A stretch of 64,000 nucleotides of DNA from Hydrangea macrophylla (GCA_033977485.1 CM066982.1:29800218-29864217), one strand, 5' to 3'; positions 45,191 to 57,456 are shown, counted from the first letter of the stretch. Notes: generated from the sequence alone by a model not told the origin. A program made the numbers and translations.

Positions 45191-46999
45191 GTGTTGGAAA
45201 ATAGAGCTTACTTTTTTCGTGAGGAAGACCTTTTTCGGGGTATGACTGCGCAGCTTGCGCTTATGCATGCATAGGTCTTTTAAACATTTAGCGTAAGCGG
45301 GAATTTGTTTTATAACATCGAGGAATGGAATATTAATTTTTACTTGTTTGAATACCTCGAGTACATCTTCCATTTTTTACCCTTTCTTAAACAAATGTGA
45401 CGGTCCCTCAACGTTTGGTGGATATGGCATTCTCGGAATATAATTAGTTGGGACCGGTTCTTTTTCTTTCCTAACTCTATCCACATCCTCACCCTTTTCT
45501 TTATTCAAATTTAAATTTTTATTTTTCTCACCCTCATCCGGAATTACAACAATCTCCTCATCTCGAATAGTCGTCCTAGTCGAAACGGCATTCACTTGCT
45601 CACTCGATCCCCCATTCTCGGGCAACTTTCCCTCGTTTCTACGACTCACCGCGGTAGCTATTTGTCCCATTTGGGATTCAAGCTTCGCAATGGATTGTGT
45701 ATGAGAGTGCACTATTTGTGCTTGTGCTTGGACTTGCGTTTCTATGTTTTTAAGGGAAGACAACACCTTCTCCTCAAACGCGTTAACCCGTGGAGGGTTA
45801 GGATTAGGAGGGGGTTGTTGGTATTGACTTTGTTGATATTGGGGTCGATAAGTATTAGGAAAATTGTTCAACATAGGATTATAGTTATTTCATGGGAATT
45901 GTTGCATACAATTAACGTATTGCTCAACAAATTTCGGATATTGAGATGCAGAAGGACATGCAAAGATATTATGAGACGGTTCAGAACATAATGCACATAC
46001 TTCAGAAGAGGGTGGACTCGACGTTTTGTTCATTTGCATAAGTCGGTCAAGTTTTCTAGATAATTCTTGTATTTCAATTGATTGATTCGACTCAACTTTC
46101 ACCTCTCGCTTAGGTTAAAGGTACCCCTCAGGACGGACAGACACCGCTTGGTGCATCGAATTCTCGCTCAAAGTTTCAAAAATTTTCCAGGCCTCATCGG
46201 CGCTTTTGTGTAGGAAGGTACCCGCACAAACGGCATCGACGGTATTCCGAACAGAGGGAATAAGCCCCTCGTAGAAGACTTGAACTAATTGCCACTTAGG
46301 AACCTGATGATGTGGGCATGAGCGTAATAATTCTTTAAACTTTTCCCAAGTATCATAAAGCGTTTGCCCATCTTGCATCACAAAGTTTGTTATGGATTTC
46401 CTTATCTGATTTGTACGCATAATAGGGAAAAACTTTTGTAAAAATGCGATGTGTATGGCTTTCCAGGTTTTAATTGTACTCGGCTCCAAAGATTGGAGCC
46501 AATACTTCGCTTTATCTTTTAAAGAGAATGGAAAGAGGCGTAATTTTAACTCATCATTAGTTAGGTGTTGGATTTTTAAAGTAGAGCAAATATCTTGAAA
46601 ATCACCTAAGTGCTGATAAGGGTCTTCTTTAATATGGTCATGGAAAGAAGGTAGTAGCGCGATGGTAGATGACTTTATCTCAAAGTGAGATGCCGTCACC
46701 TCCGGTAATTCGATACTCGCCTGTGGTGTATAGGCCGTAGGGATGAAATAGTCTTTAAGCGGAGGGGGTTGAGGTATGTTAGGATTGGGATTATTTCCGT
46801 TATTTCCATTGTTTTCGCCGTCGGCCATTGGAATAGGTTTTATGTTAATAAATCGAGTTTTTCTTAACGTTTTAAGTGTACTTTGAATTTTGGCTTGAAA
46901 CAACGACGACGGTTGAGGAATCCGATTAACTCTAAGGGTACGTTCAAGTTCAGGATCGATAGAAAATAATTCCGGTTTACTAGAACGTGTACCAAACAT
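45173..46999 (-). pseudogene. Athila gag, three in-frame stops
   Basis: The ATG at 46999 starts a frame that stays constant to 45173 with stops only at 46115-46117, 45890-45892 and about 45376. Blocks: a capsid-like region (FEIKSSTIALLPSFHDHIKE, LFPFSLKDKAKYWLQSL, FLQKFFPIMRTNQIRK), a zinc knuckle CALCSEPSHNIFACP at about 46000, a Gln/Pro-rich linker and a coiled segment (QSIAKLESQMGQIATAV). The second stop replaces a Trp-like codon. With only point stops in ~610 codons, decay is recent. Gag would form the particle and could still have been supplied from elsewhere. Confidence 0.85.
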
Positions 47000-47475
47000 A
47001 AACTTAAAAGAAAAATAACTAAAATAGAAACTGACTCAAACAATTACAAGACAAGAATCACGCAAATAAGGCAACAGGCACACAACTATTATGATGCATG
47101 AATATTATCCTGTAATGCAATGACCGCGTCAAGCCCAACGCCCCGGGTTTCCTAGCTAATGCAGTGCTCACTCCACAACTAACCTAATGCAAGTAATTGC
47201 GTCTCAGCGCCCTGACTTAAAGTGGTTTGAAGCGAATTTCAAAGGAAGCAATTTACTTGAATTATTTTTATTTTTTTTTTCCCGCGTAAGCTCCTTTGAC
47301 GTGCACAGCTGCTCCACTCGAAACGCTAGAATTTTGAGTACCTAAGAAATTACAAAAATAAAAAGAAAAGTTAGCGACTCAAAATAAAACGGAAAAATAG
47401 GAAAAAGAAAACCTAATCTAATATTTACGAATTAACTAAACTAAGATTCTAAAACTAATTGGCTAGTAATGCAAT

Positions 47476-47492
47476 CCCCGGTAACGGCGCCA
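47476..47492 (-). other. Primer-binding site of the Athila element
   Basis: The minus strand reads TGGCGCCGTTACCGGGG, one base off the classic Athila PBS TGGCGCCGTTGCCGGGG, which pairs with a tRNA-Asp 3' end. It lies five bases from the 5' LTR. Confidence 0.9.
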
Positions 47493-47497
47493 AAAAT

Positions 47498-48809
47498 TGA
47501 TCTCGTCAAAATCAAGATATAAAAGTATGCTTACTTATGCTTTACTTTCAAAAGATTTGCAGTGTGGAAGTAAAGGTCGAACCCACAGAGATTGAATACT
47601 ACGCACTTTAATTTTTAAAACCTAAATTTAGTTAATTAAGAAAAACGGATTTTGGATTTAATTTTAATTAAACTAATAATAATAAAAGTAAATCTAAATT
47701 ATGAAAGCAATTAAATATTTGTTTTTATAATAAGTTTAAGGAACCTGGGATTGCAAATCCACCACTAGCTTCATAATAAGGGTATTTACGAATTACTTTA
47801 GCTTATTAAGTTGGATGATAATGGGGAATTGTAGCTACAAGCCCAATTCCTCCGTCAAGAAAAAAACTATGGTTCAAGCACCAACATAATCCATCTTTGG
47901 TTAGCACGAATTATCCCACACTAAACTAGGGTTGTGGTATAATCCATCTAATCTAGGCATGCACTATTCGGATACTTGATAGCACAATTCAATTTAAACA
48001 CCATTACATGTAAATAATCTAAACAAGCACAGCAAGCATAGATTATTGAGCACACTACCATCAAAATTGATCTAAGACAAGAGTAAACTTTGAAAGTAAC
48101 GATTTAATCAATAAAAGCACGATTTATTTATAAAAATCCTCAGAACATGTAACTGTCATCCATACATAATAAAACTAAAATAAAAACATAAAATACACCC
48201 TATTACTTGGCTAGGGTTTCATTGAAACCCTAGATCTTGAATTTAGTTGGCCATAGAAGCGGTAGATGGCAAGAGGTTGATGGAGGAGGCCATGGGAATC
48301 CTTGGTCTTCTTCTTCTTCTCCTTGCTTTCCTCCCTTCAATGGCTGAAAGTATGGTTGTATATTGTGTGTATAATAATAAATTCCCCCCTCATAATTGAG
48401 TTAATTTGGGATATATATAGTTTTGTAGTAAGTTTGGAAGCTTTCCTAACCCAATTCGCACTAAAACTGCTTTATTTAGCTTTCCAGACGTAATTAGGCA
48501 GTTTCGTTCGCGTAGGAGTACTCAGAATACTGAAATACGCATTTTTGGTTTTGACACAGGTCACGTGAGCGCAATTTTGGGAGGTCGCGCGAGCGAGGTT
48601 CAGGTCTTCCGCGTGAGCAGGCCGCGCGCACGAGGTGCCTTTTTCTGCATCTTTCTGCCTGCTTTTTCTCCTTATTTAACCTGGATTAGTGTTTTCTTCC
48701 AAAACCTGCTAGAAAACAGAAAACGAAATAAAAATACAATAAAACAGGATAAAAACGGCTAACAAATGTAAATTAAGGCGTATAATTAGGATTAGTTCTC
48801 TTCTGATCA
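47498..48809 (-). repeat. 5' LTR of the Athila element
   Basis: Minus-strand 5' LTR, adjacent to the PBS. It matches 40468-41803. It is about 24 bases shorter, mainly in the GC-rich CGCGCGAGCG segment. Confidence 0.9.
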
Positions 48810-49088
48810 GGTGTAATAGGCAAAGGAGGTGGTATGGGCGGATTAATAACCGGAAGGCCTTGCGGGTTTACAGTAGTCTACCCTAAACGGTCTATAAGAA
48901 GCTGTAATTGTTGCCCCTGACGGGCCAATGTATCCTCTAGCTATTCGTTCGTCAGCCATTGGTATTCCAGTACTTGTAGCTCGGACTAATCTTCCTAAAC
49001 TAGGGGGACGTCCCAAGAAGGTGTGCTTGTGATCTTCTTTGGAGCTATGTGCACTTGTCTCTCTACAATTTAAATTTAGAAATATCAT
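48810..49088 (-). pseudogene. gag of element F, 5' part
   Basis: Minus-strand frame holding MADERIARGYIGPSGA and, toward the Athila junction, Pro-rich coding (NPQGLPVINPPIPPP). It continues across the Athila insertion into 40467 leftward. Stops and frame changes make it non-functional. Confidence 0.6.
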
Positions 49089-49907
49089 TTAAAACCCAGA
49101 ATGATTGTGCCCCCCCCCCCCCCTTCGCCTTTTTTTTTTGGATTTGAAAATATTTTCTCTCCTTTCTTTTCCAAAATTTTCTTATGACATGCATGATACG
49201 CAAAATAACGACCTTATGCCTATTCACATAGCCATGTAAGTCCTAGTCGTATCATCAAGAATTCCTTCTCATTCCATGGCTACAACGATCGACATCACGC
49301 TAGTTGTTCCATGCTTGGAACTTCATGTGTGACGAGGTTTATAATTGCTTAGGTCTAATTAGGGTTGTCTCTAGCGAGTAGGACACAAACAAGGCTACAA
49401 TTCGTTGTCCCACAGACTCGTGGCACATATTCCCAGTACAACATGTAAGCGAACCATCCTCATGTCATGTGGCGAGCATTTCATATAGATAGAATGCCTT
49501 GGGTGTTAGACAGGGCTATGTATCACGTGTCGTATAGGCTTTCTCATCATGTCACATAATCCCAAAGGGCAAATAAGGCGTGTGTGTGCACATTGTCCTA
49601 ACAGGTCAAGCCCTAAAGGATTGGATCTATGGCTTCTATATGCATCAAGGTGGATAGAGTCAAAAAGGGTCCCCTAGCGAGAGTCCTATATACCCCCGTA
49701 TTACAGGGTTTGCTGTGGTACGTGGACTACTTTTTTATACCATTAGGTACGTGCTAGGACCGGCAAGTCCTCTGCGGAGGGTATCTAACAGGCTGCAAGC
49801 CCTAGGCTTTGGTCCTCCCAAGCTTCCTAAAACTAATGCAAATGTGATCCTCATAATATAAAGTCAAAGAACCTTGAAAGTTTTGGAGTCTAACCCTCTT
49901 AGTTCAG
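49089..49907 (-). other. Leader of element F
   Basis: Untranslated leader between PBS and gag. It contains a run of about 15 C at 49110-49124 and T-rich tracts. No gene visible. Confidence 0.5.
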
Positions 49908-49926
49908 TCCCCAACAGAGTCGCCAA
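49908..49926 (-). other. Primer-binding site of element F, Ogre/Tat type
   Basis: The minus strand reads TTGGCGACTCTGTTGGGGA, as in Ogre-like elements, whose PBS pairs with tRNA-Arg. It sits one base from the LTR end. Confidence 0.8.
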
Positions 49927-49927
49927 T

Positions 49928-52396
49928 TGTGAGTACCTGAACCAAGCTTAGGGCCTAGAAGGATTAAGCCCGCTTGATTGTCCCATTTCAAATCACATGT
50001 CAACAACCACGAGTGAGGTTTACCACCCTTCATTAGCCTTTATCCGATCCAACCGATTTGGATTACTCGTATTTTAGATTCCATGGGGCTTTTCATCCAA
50101 CCCGAGGTAACTATCGATGCCCATGATCCATATCTGAGGCTACACGAGTGAGTAATCCATGTAAATCCCACAAGGCTAAATCCAAAGAGATCCTCACTAA
50201 TAGAGTTGCCACTTGGTTGATAAAGGAAACTAAGAATACTAAATCTATCAAGTCCAATGGATAGAGAGAACCACCCCGTCGTCACCAAAGAACTCGGTTC
50301 GGGGGTTAAGGCACGAGAGAGGAAGGAGCTAGACCGTGTTAAAACACCCCCTCTCCCCTCATCATGAGATGGGCCTCTACTCAGCTTTCAAGGTGTTTGA
50401 CTAGACATTATGTGGACCGTTTCATTGATTTCTAATGCAATCATAATTCAAGTTATAAACAACTAATAAAAGAAAATCGAGCAAGAAACTATACATTAAC
50501 ATGCAATGCACGTGCTAAAACAGTAATTCGGGGACTAAACGAGTTACTATGCGCCCCTATGCATTCGAAAGCACGTAAAATTAAATTAAACGTGAAAATC
50601 ACACTCAAAATCCTAGAAAAACATGATATTTAAGCACAAGTAATCATGTAGGGAATTTAAAATATGTATTTTATCCACCTAAGCATGCTTCTATGTGATC
50701 CTAAGAAAGCAGTAAATAAAAGGGATGCTAGAGAACTTACCCGGGATAGCATAGAATTCCTAATTATTCTAATTAACCATGGTTAGGTCAACAAAGCACA
50801 ATATATAGAGGACAATCTAAGAATATCCTACTATTCTAGGCATGGATAGCATGTATGTATGTCCAAAATATGACTACTATGTGAAATAGTGTGCATGTGT
50901 AAGCCTAATTAGGGGTTATCCCTAGTATGGATAACTACTATTCTAAGTGAGGATAGTGTACAAGTGTATGCATGTGCATGGATAATAACTACTATGCATT
51001 GATAAAACAGGGATAGCCTACTGTCCCAACTAGTATGAACTACAACATTATTCGTATATGAATGCCCTAATTCTAAACTCGTAGATCTGATTAAGGCTTT
51101 GTTATCTCCGAGGTCAGATATCCATAGATTGGATACCAACCCCATAGCTCTGGCTACTACAACATTTGGGAGTAGCTTTGCCTGGGATAACTCTACTTTA
51201 ATGGATACTACGAACAAGGAAATACAACTACCCTAGAACTGTAAAGATCAAAAGCAATAAAAATGAAGAACGTAAAGAACAAACAAGAAATTCAACCTAG
51301 ATCTAAGAAAATAAAAGATTAAACTAGGAAAATAAAAGATCAAAATAGGAAAATAAAGCAGAAAAACGAAGAAGAAGAAGGAGTTTACCTCAAGAACTTT
51401 CCTCAGAATACTTCTGCAGGGCTTCGCTGGCACCGCGGACTCCAAGAACCCTAAAAACTAAAAGATTAAACTTTCTAAATTACTTTGAGTGCGTCGGAAT
51501 CCTCCAAGGGGGTTTCCTTGATCTCTCTAGTTCTCAGGATTTTTAGGTGTGTTGGATGGGGAGGGGAGGACCCCCTTTTATAGTTGGAGATTTGGGTGAA
51601 AAACTTTATAGCTAAGCGATGTGGGAAAAAATAAACACAAATTTTCACGTTTTTGGGCATTTTCACACTGATTGGGGTCAAATCAAGGGTCCAAAACGAA
51701 TCTGGGACATCTGAAATCCATAGTGGCACTTAGGGGTGCCACATGGCAGTTTGAGAGTGCCGCGCAATAGTCTGAGAGTGCCACGCGACACTCAACTGGA
51801 GAGCCACCATGGCTCTCAGCCCGAAAGTTGTGTTTTCACTCCAGACTTCCCGAACTTCATTCTCTCACCTCAGTTATCTTTTTGGGCTTGTGATATACTG
51901 TTGGAAAGGTATGGAAGTCTAGTTTAAGATATTTTTGGTCTCATTCAAAAAGAGTTTATAGATTTTGAGTTATAGTCAAAAGAGTGAGGCTAACTCCAAG
52001 AAGGAGCAAACCTGTGAGCTGCAAAAAGGGTGAAAATTTTCCTAAGTGGTTTTTGGCCAATGTGCAGGCTTGGGTCGCTAATTTAGCCTATTTGAAGACT
52101 ATGTTATAAAGGGAGTTCTTAGGATCCCACCCCGAGGTTTGGATTTTGCTCAGTAAAAGGCGATTTTTGTCATTTCATGTGAAAAAGCTAACTTAAATTG
52201 AGTTTTTGTCTCTGATTTGAAATTCTAACGTACCTAAGTCTTCCTAGAGGCCATTCTAACATATCTTGGAGACCACGGTGCTTCACGGAGATCTGTTTCA
52301 TAACCAACATTCCACAAATCCTGATTCTGGTCATCGGGTTGTTCTTGAGGCGGTATTCCTTCAGTCGAACGGACGAACCAAAATAGGGTGTCTACA
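49928..52396 (-). mobile_element. 5' LTR of Tat/Ogre-like element F
   Basis: On the minus strand it runs from TGTAGACACCC (52396) to ACTCACA (49928). The start is the usual one for Ogre/Tat LTRs. TATA-like CTATAAAAGGGGG lies at about 51571-51583. A GGCACTC/GAGTGCC hairpin cluster lies at 51720-51815. Its PBS-proximal end (50280-50400) shares wording with the end of LTR I (62640-62705), which supports one superfamily. Confidence 0.75.
51720..51815 (-). repeat. Hairpin cluster with GTGGCAC/GAGTGCC motifs
   Basis: GAGAGTGCCRCG, GTGCCAC, GGCACTTAGGGGTGCC and GAGAGCCACCATGGCTCTC lie side by side and can form short hairpins. A more regular array of the same motif sits at the similar place in LTR I (59963-60090). 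Confidence 0.6.
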
Positions 52397-52732
52397 CCCA
52401 CTAATTATGCATCATGTTAAATTCGTCCTTACTAGGCATTCAAATGACCCTGAGTGAGTTGCTATCAATAATAGAATAATCAAGTATATTCACATATACC
52501 TAAATAAACATTTAAGCACATAATCATGAGTTAAGTACTCATTTCTCCTTCTCTAGGAAATTCTCACTCGTCCTCCTCTGGGACTGCCTTTACTGGCCAA
52601 TTTGGGTTTACAAGGGACATCCCAATCATCTAGTGAGTTACCACTCACTTCACATGTGTTAATCAACACATTAATTAACAATTTATGCATGCTAAAACAT
52701 ATTAAATAAATACCGCGGGAGCGGGTATGACA
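52397..52732 (-). mobile_element. Truncated 3' LTR of Ty3 element G
   Basis: Minus-strand LTR start TGTCATACCCGC at 52732, preceded by a PPT (AAGGGGAAGAGAA, 52733-52745). Only ~336 bases remain before LTR F cuts it at 52396. AT-rich interior. Confidence 0.6.
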
Positions 52733-52745
52733 TTCTCTTCCCCTT

Positions 52746-54110
52746 AAAGGATGTTTGTCCCCAAACTTTTAGTACCTCATGTCTAAAAAAGTTATGGATA
52801 CTTTGGCTACACCTCATCTTCTCTTTCCCATGTGGCCTCCTCAACTGCATGATTTCGCTATAATACCATAACTAATGGAACCGTTTCCTCAAGACCTTAT
52901 CTTTCCGATCTAGAATTCTCACTGGATGCTCAATATATGTCAAGTCTTCTCTGACTTCTAATGGCTCTGGGATGATCACATGACTTTTGTCTGATATATA
53001 TCTTCTCAACATCGACACGTGCAACACATTGTGCACATCAGCCATTTCCTGTTGTAACTCTAGCCGATAAACCACTGGTCCCACTTTTCCAACGATTTTG
53101 AATGATCCAACATATCGTGGATTTAACTTTCCATGCCTTCCAAATCTCGTAATGCCCTTTGAAGGTGAAACCTTCAAAAACACATGGTCACCTACCTCAA
53201 ACTATAGTGGCCTTCTGTCTGTATCTGCATAGCTCTTGTAATGACTCTGAGCCGTTTTTAACTATTGTTGTATTACTTTAACTTTCTCAGCTGCCAACTG
53301 AACCATCTCAGGTTCATTTAGTTTACGTTCTCCTACTTCAGTCCAATAAATTGGTGATTGGCATTTATGCCCATGTAATGCTTCATATGGTGCCATCCCA
53401 ATACTAGACTGAAAACTGTTGTTTTAGGCATTTCAATCAATGGCAGATATTTCTCCCAGTCACACTTGAAATCAAACACACATAGTCGAAGCATGTGTTC
53501 AAGTATGTGAATTACACATTCTGCCTGTCCATTTGCCTGTGGATGAAAGTTGTACTAAAGTTCAACTTTGTACCCATAGCTGCTTGCAGTCCTTGCCAAA
53601 ATGTAGACAAAAAACTACTATCTCTGTCGGAAACTATAGACACTGGTGCCCCAAGCAACCTCACAATCTCTTTCACATACAACTCTGCGAGTTTCATCAG
53701 TTCCCTACTCTTAATTGGTAGAAAATGAGCAGACTTGGTCAATCGATCGACGATTACGCAAACACCATCATTCGACCTTGTAGACTTTGGAAAACTTTAT
53801 ACAAAATCCATTGTAATGTTCTCCCATTTCCACTTTGGCACATCCAAAGGCTGTAATAACCCTGCATGCCTTTGATGTTCCGCTTTGACTTGTTGACAGG
53901 TCATATATTTAGCAATGTGTTTCTCAACTTCCCTTTTCATGCCAGACCACCAATATACTTCTCGTAAATCTCGGTACATTTTTGTACTCCCTGGAAGAAC
54001 TGTATATTTGGTGTTGTGAGATTCTTCCAGAATTATTTCTTTAATTCCATCTACATTTGGTACACATACCCGACTTCTGAATTTTAGAATATCATTCAAT
54101 TTTAGGCATG
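52746..54110 (-). pseudogene. Ty3 integrase of element G
   Basis: Minus-strand order: zinc-binding domain (EIILEESHNTKYTVLPGSTK, YWWSGMKREVEKHIAKYMTCQQVK), start of core (KWKWENITMDF), core (MTKSAHFLPIK, SIVSDRDSSFLSTFW), then the C-terminal module (KGITRFGRHGKLNPRYVGSF, LHVSMLRRY, EHPVRILDRKDK). In the zinc domain the expected HxxxxH..CxxC has a single C (MTCQQVK). Frames change at about 53790, 53510 and 53190. The block matches the Tekay/Del-type chromovirus integrase. RT and everything upstream end near 54110, replaced by the leader of the next element. Integrase would insert cDNA, but this copy is inactive. Confidence 0.8.
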
Positions 54111-54536
54111 ATTCTAGGAAATTGTATAGTAGATGAATCAGTAGAAATATTAGAATTATATGGTACTTGATATAAAGCCTCAGTAGTATCCAAGGACATA
54201 TTAAGTAAAAGAAACTAAGTTTTAAAAATATTAGTATTATTAATTATAGCTAAGTAAAAAATATATATATATATATTTTTAAATCTTTTTTTATAGCCGA
54301 TAGGTTTACATATGTATATATATATTTATGTCTTCTTTTTTTTATAAGATGGATACGTACATACTTATGAATAGATATTCATATACATTTATCAAAGAAA
54401 AATTATCTACAGTTTTTTTTTTTTTTATGTTATTATTTTTTTAAAAAAAAAACTAGATTATTTATAAGTTAGAATAGGTATAGTGGGAGAAATAGTTTTA
54501 GACCTAACTTTATTTATTTTTTTTTATTTTAGCCGT
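54111..54536 (-). other. Leader fragment of the LTR C element (inverted copy)
   Basis: AT-rich, with TATATATATA and poly-T runs. It lies internal to the PBS at 54537 on the minus strand, so it is probably the untranslated leader of that element. No coding sequence. Confidence 0.4.
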
Positions 54537-54554
54537 TCCCCGGCAACGGCACCA
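54537..54554 (-). other. Primer-binding site of the LTR C element
   Basis: The minus strand reads TGGTGCCGTTGCCGGGGA, an Athila/Tat-type PBS with one change. It lies six bases beyond the LTR end GACGTCGTCA, so this copy is a 5' LTR. Confidence 0.8.
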
Positions 54555-54560
54555 AAAACT

Positions 54561-56867
54561 TGACGACGTCCTACTAATGCGTTTTCTTATTAACACCCAA
54601 GTATAGGTGATCATATAAGTAATAAAGTTCTGGTAAGACCCGGTCGAACCCACAGGGAACGGTAAAAATATTTTTTAAGATAAGAAGTAACTATTTTGTC
54701 CCTAAAAAGAAAATAAAAGATGATGGATTTTTGGGGCTTTTCCTAAACTACGTGTTCTTATATTTTTGTAGTAAATCTCATAAAAAAGGCTATATTTGTT
54801 TTTGAGTAGTGTATGGTAAAGATTTTAACAGTGCAAAATAAACTAACTAAGATGCTAGTAAGAAAAAGATGAAAACTGAGATAATAGCTATATTCCCATG
54901 AAATGAACTTTTTGGATTTTATTGTAGCGAAAGATGGAAATAATACAAATATTTAATCTAAGTTATCTAAAATTAGGAAATATTAATTAACTTAGAAGAA
55001 ATGATTTTAATGGATTGGGAATATGTAAATCAAAACTAGATCACACAACTTTTGTGCTTTTGAAAGGGTTTGGCATTTTTAAACAGAGTGATTCTTTATT
55101 TGAAAATAAACTTATACCAGTTGAAGTCATATCAAGTGTGTCAGGTTTGATATGAAACGACGTCGTTTAGTTTAAAGAAAAATAAAGAGGCAATCGGGCA
55201 GTAGCCAGGTTCGAACTCAAGCTCGCGGACGTGGGTTATTCGGCACTCAGTCCCCACCACTCTGCCACTACACAATTGCTTGTCTATTAATGAATAGAAA
55301 TTTATATATATATATACATATCCTTGAAATATAAACTTTATTAAATAAATTGTTTTGTATGTTAGGTGTTTTTTTTATGACAAAAGACATAGTTTGACAA
55401 TTCACATAATTAAATTCTTATCTCAAATACGTAATCTTTTGAAGTCCAATATAGCTATTGTCTATAAATATGTTAAATAGACATAAACTATAGATATATT
55501 TGGCCATAGATGGAAAAACAACATATCTAGATAAATTTGTCCATTTAAGATTAGTGCACAGAAACTGTGATTTCTGAGTTTTTATTGTATATCCCCAATT
55601 AAAGTTTTAGCCTAAAATTTTTGGAATTGAAACTATCTTCTAATTAAATTTTAAAGAAAAATTAAATAGTGCACACAATCACCGTCTAATTAAGATTAAG
55701 GTCATAACACCAAGGTAAGAGTGAAAACTAATATTAATACACTTTTCTTCACATAATAATAGTTGGGATTGAATTCTTGCAATCTGCAAAATAACAAAGT
55801 TTAGTACAACTAAGCTAATAAAATATAAATAAATTGAAACACTAAACCAAAAATAAGATACTAAACCTTTAACTTTGAATTCTCGATGAGTCACAGTGGA
55901 TGAACTCCAAGAACATAAGCAATGCCAAACCAAATCGTAATCTAATTTGGGAATGAGATATGGATAGGGTGTGTATTCTTAGGACTCTAATAGGTGATTA
56001 TAACAACTATGTAGTAAACAACTCCAGAATTTTATTGAAAATTATGTCGTGTAGTGAATGGAATTTTTGTTACAAAAACTGAAAATTTGGGATTTCAAAC
56101 TATTTTAGGGAACATCTACAACTACTAATTATACTAAAAAACATTAATAATACTAAAATCTAAAAACTAATTTTTCATATAGTAGATGAAAATAATTATA
56201 GAGATTTCTGAACTTGAAATCATCACTTACAGAAAAGAAAATCTTTATAACTTTCAGAACAAAATTAAACAAAGAAAGGCTTAAATTTCTACATGGTAAC
56301 TTTGGCTATGGATTTTTTCCTATGGTTTTCTCTTCTTTGGGTCTCTGTGTGTCTTGTGTGTGTGTCTTGTGTCTCTTCTTCCCTTTCTGTGGCTATCTAT
56401 TTATAGACGAAGATCGTCTATCTTGCTTAGTGAAGGATGAGAAGATTCATCATCCAGTTCGCCATTGAACATGGATGAAAGTGAGGGTTTGCTCATTTTT
56501 CAATCCTCGCCCATTTTTTCTACTAACACCATTTTGAATCAATCTGCAGAGAAAGAGAGAGAGAGAGAAAGATTCTGAACCTTCTTTCTACGTAAAGATA
56601 TATACATATATCCATCACTTTCAATCATTAAATGCATGTCTATTTTTTTTTTCTTCATCTTCTTTTCTTTTGGATTCTTTTTGTAAGACTAGTAGTTGGA
56701 AAATTGACAGCGTCAATTTCCCATAAGCACAAATAAGTATGGGAGATAATCATGTGCGCTCGCTGCTTTTTTTTTTCCCCTTTCCTTTTATTGCATTATT
56801 CCAACTTCATTTTTACCTAAGCATATAAAATATGTAAAAGCACACAATTACACACATTTAAGTGACA
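54561..56867 (-). mobile_element. LTR C, inverted (minus-strand) copy
   Basis: It runs on the minus strand from TGTCACTTAAATG (56867) to GACGTCGTCA (54561) and matches 17281-19716 in reverse complement. TATA-like TCTATAAATAG at about 56395-56406. The tRNA-like segment is conserved at 55191-55277. The 5' boundary is chosen by the TG...CA rule and is less certain than the 3' one. Confidence 0.75.
55191..55277 (-). other. tRNA-like segment inside inverted LTR C
   Basis: Same A-box (TGGCAGAGTGG) and B-box (GAGTTCGAACC) core as 19004-19086, on the minus strand. Its conservation in both LTR copies shows it was in the parental element. Confidence 0.45.
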
Positions 56868-57158
56868 TCATCATTAAATCATATTAATTCCCAAATGCAT
56901 GTAAAAGTAAGGATTTGGGGATTAAATAAGCAATACATTTATTATAATAGCACATGAATATGCAATATTCATTGCTTGTCAGTCACATCTATCTCTCTCT
57001 TCATTTGTTCAGTTTTCCCATCTATCATTGCACCAAACTCCCCCAGAATTTCATTTTGCTTCAATTGCATTTGTGATTCGAATTAGGCTTTCATTGATTG
57101 AAGCTCGTTCTTCCAATGGAGGTCTGAGGTTGTGGGTACTCTCCCATGGTGATCATAA
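56868..57158 (-). pseudogene. Copia-like gag start, truncated
   Basis: On the minus strand a short frame after the PBS gives MGEYPQPQTSIGRTSFNQ and, after a stop, a Gln/Glu-rich stretch (MQLKQNEILGEFGAM) to about 56960. A start codon soon after the PBS suits Copia. No further gag or pol follows, because LTR C begins at 56867. Identity rests on the PBS and position more than on motifs. Confidence 0.4.
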
Positions 57159-57174
57159 GCTTGCTCTGATACCA
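57159..57174 (-). other. Primer-binding site next to LTR H
   Basis: The minus strand reads TGGTATCAGAGCAAGC, the initiator-Met tRNA complement used by many Copia elements. It is two bases from the LTR end CACA. Confidence 0.75.
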
Positions 57175-57176
57175 GA

Positions 57177-57456
57177 TGTGACGACCCTGTAATTTGAAGA
57201 AGAAGAAACAAGAAAGCACGAGAAAAAGAAGAGGAAAGGAACAAAACAATGCAATTACTGGTGCAAGACCACTGTAATTCTCATTCAAGTCATCAAGCAT
57301 AACCCATCAATGAAACAATGCTCAGCTATATAGAAGAGATGAGCTCATGTGATAGGCAGTAACTTACTGCCAGCTGGAAATTAGCAGAAGTAAAGGAAAA
57401 TCAAAAGAGGTGAGATAGTGTTTGGATACAAGGGTGATGTGATCAGGATCCTAACA
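57177..57456 (-). mobile_element. LTR H, short Copia-like LTR with PPT and PBS on opposite sides
   Basis: A 280-bp segment, TGTTAGGATCC...GTCGTCACA on the minus strand. A PPT-like CAATGGGGGAT lies just upstream of its 5' end (57457-57467) and a PBS just downstream of its 3' end. A normal LTR has one or the other. TATA-like CTATATAGC lies near 57328. Confidence 0.6.

Larger units (their letters stand above)
40468..48809 (-). mobile_element. Non-autonomous Athila element (gag-PR only)
   Basis: Two ~1.3 kb LTRs (TGATC...GATCA) in the same orientation flank a minus-strand PBS, gag and protease, a ~2.7 kb non-coding stretch and a PPT. The PBS type (TGGCGCCGTTACCGGGG) and the DLGAS protease are Athila hallmarks. 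RT, RNase H, integrase and env-like ORFs are all missing. The LTRs are highly similar with a few indels, so this is one of the younger insertions in the window. It lies within gag of element F. Confidence 0.9.
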
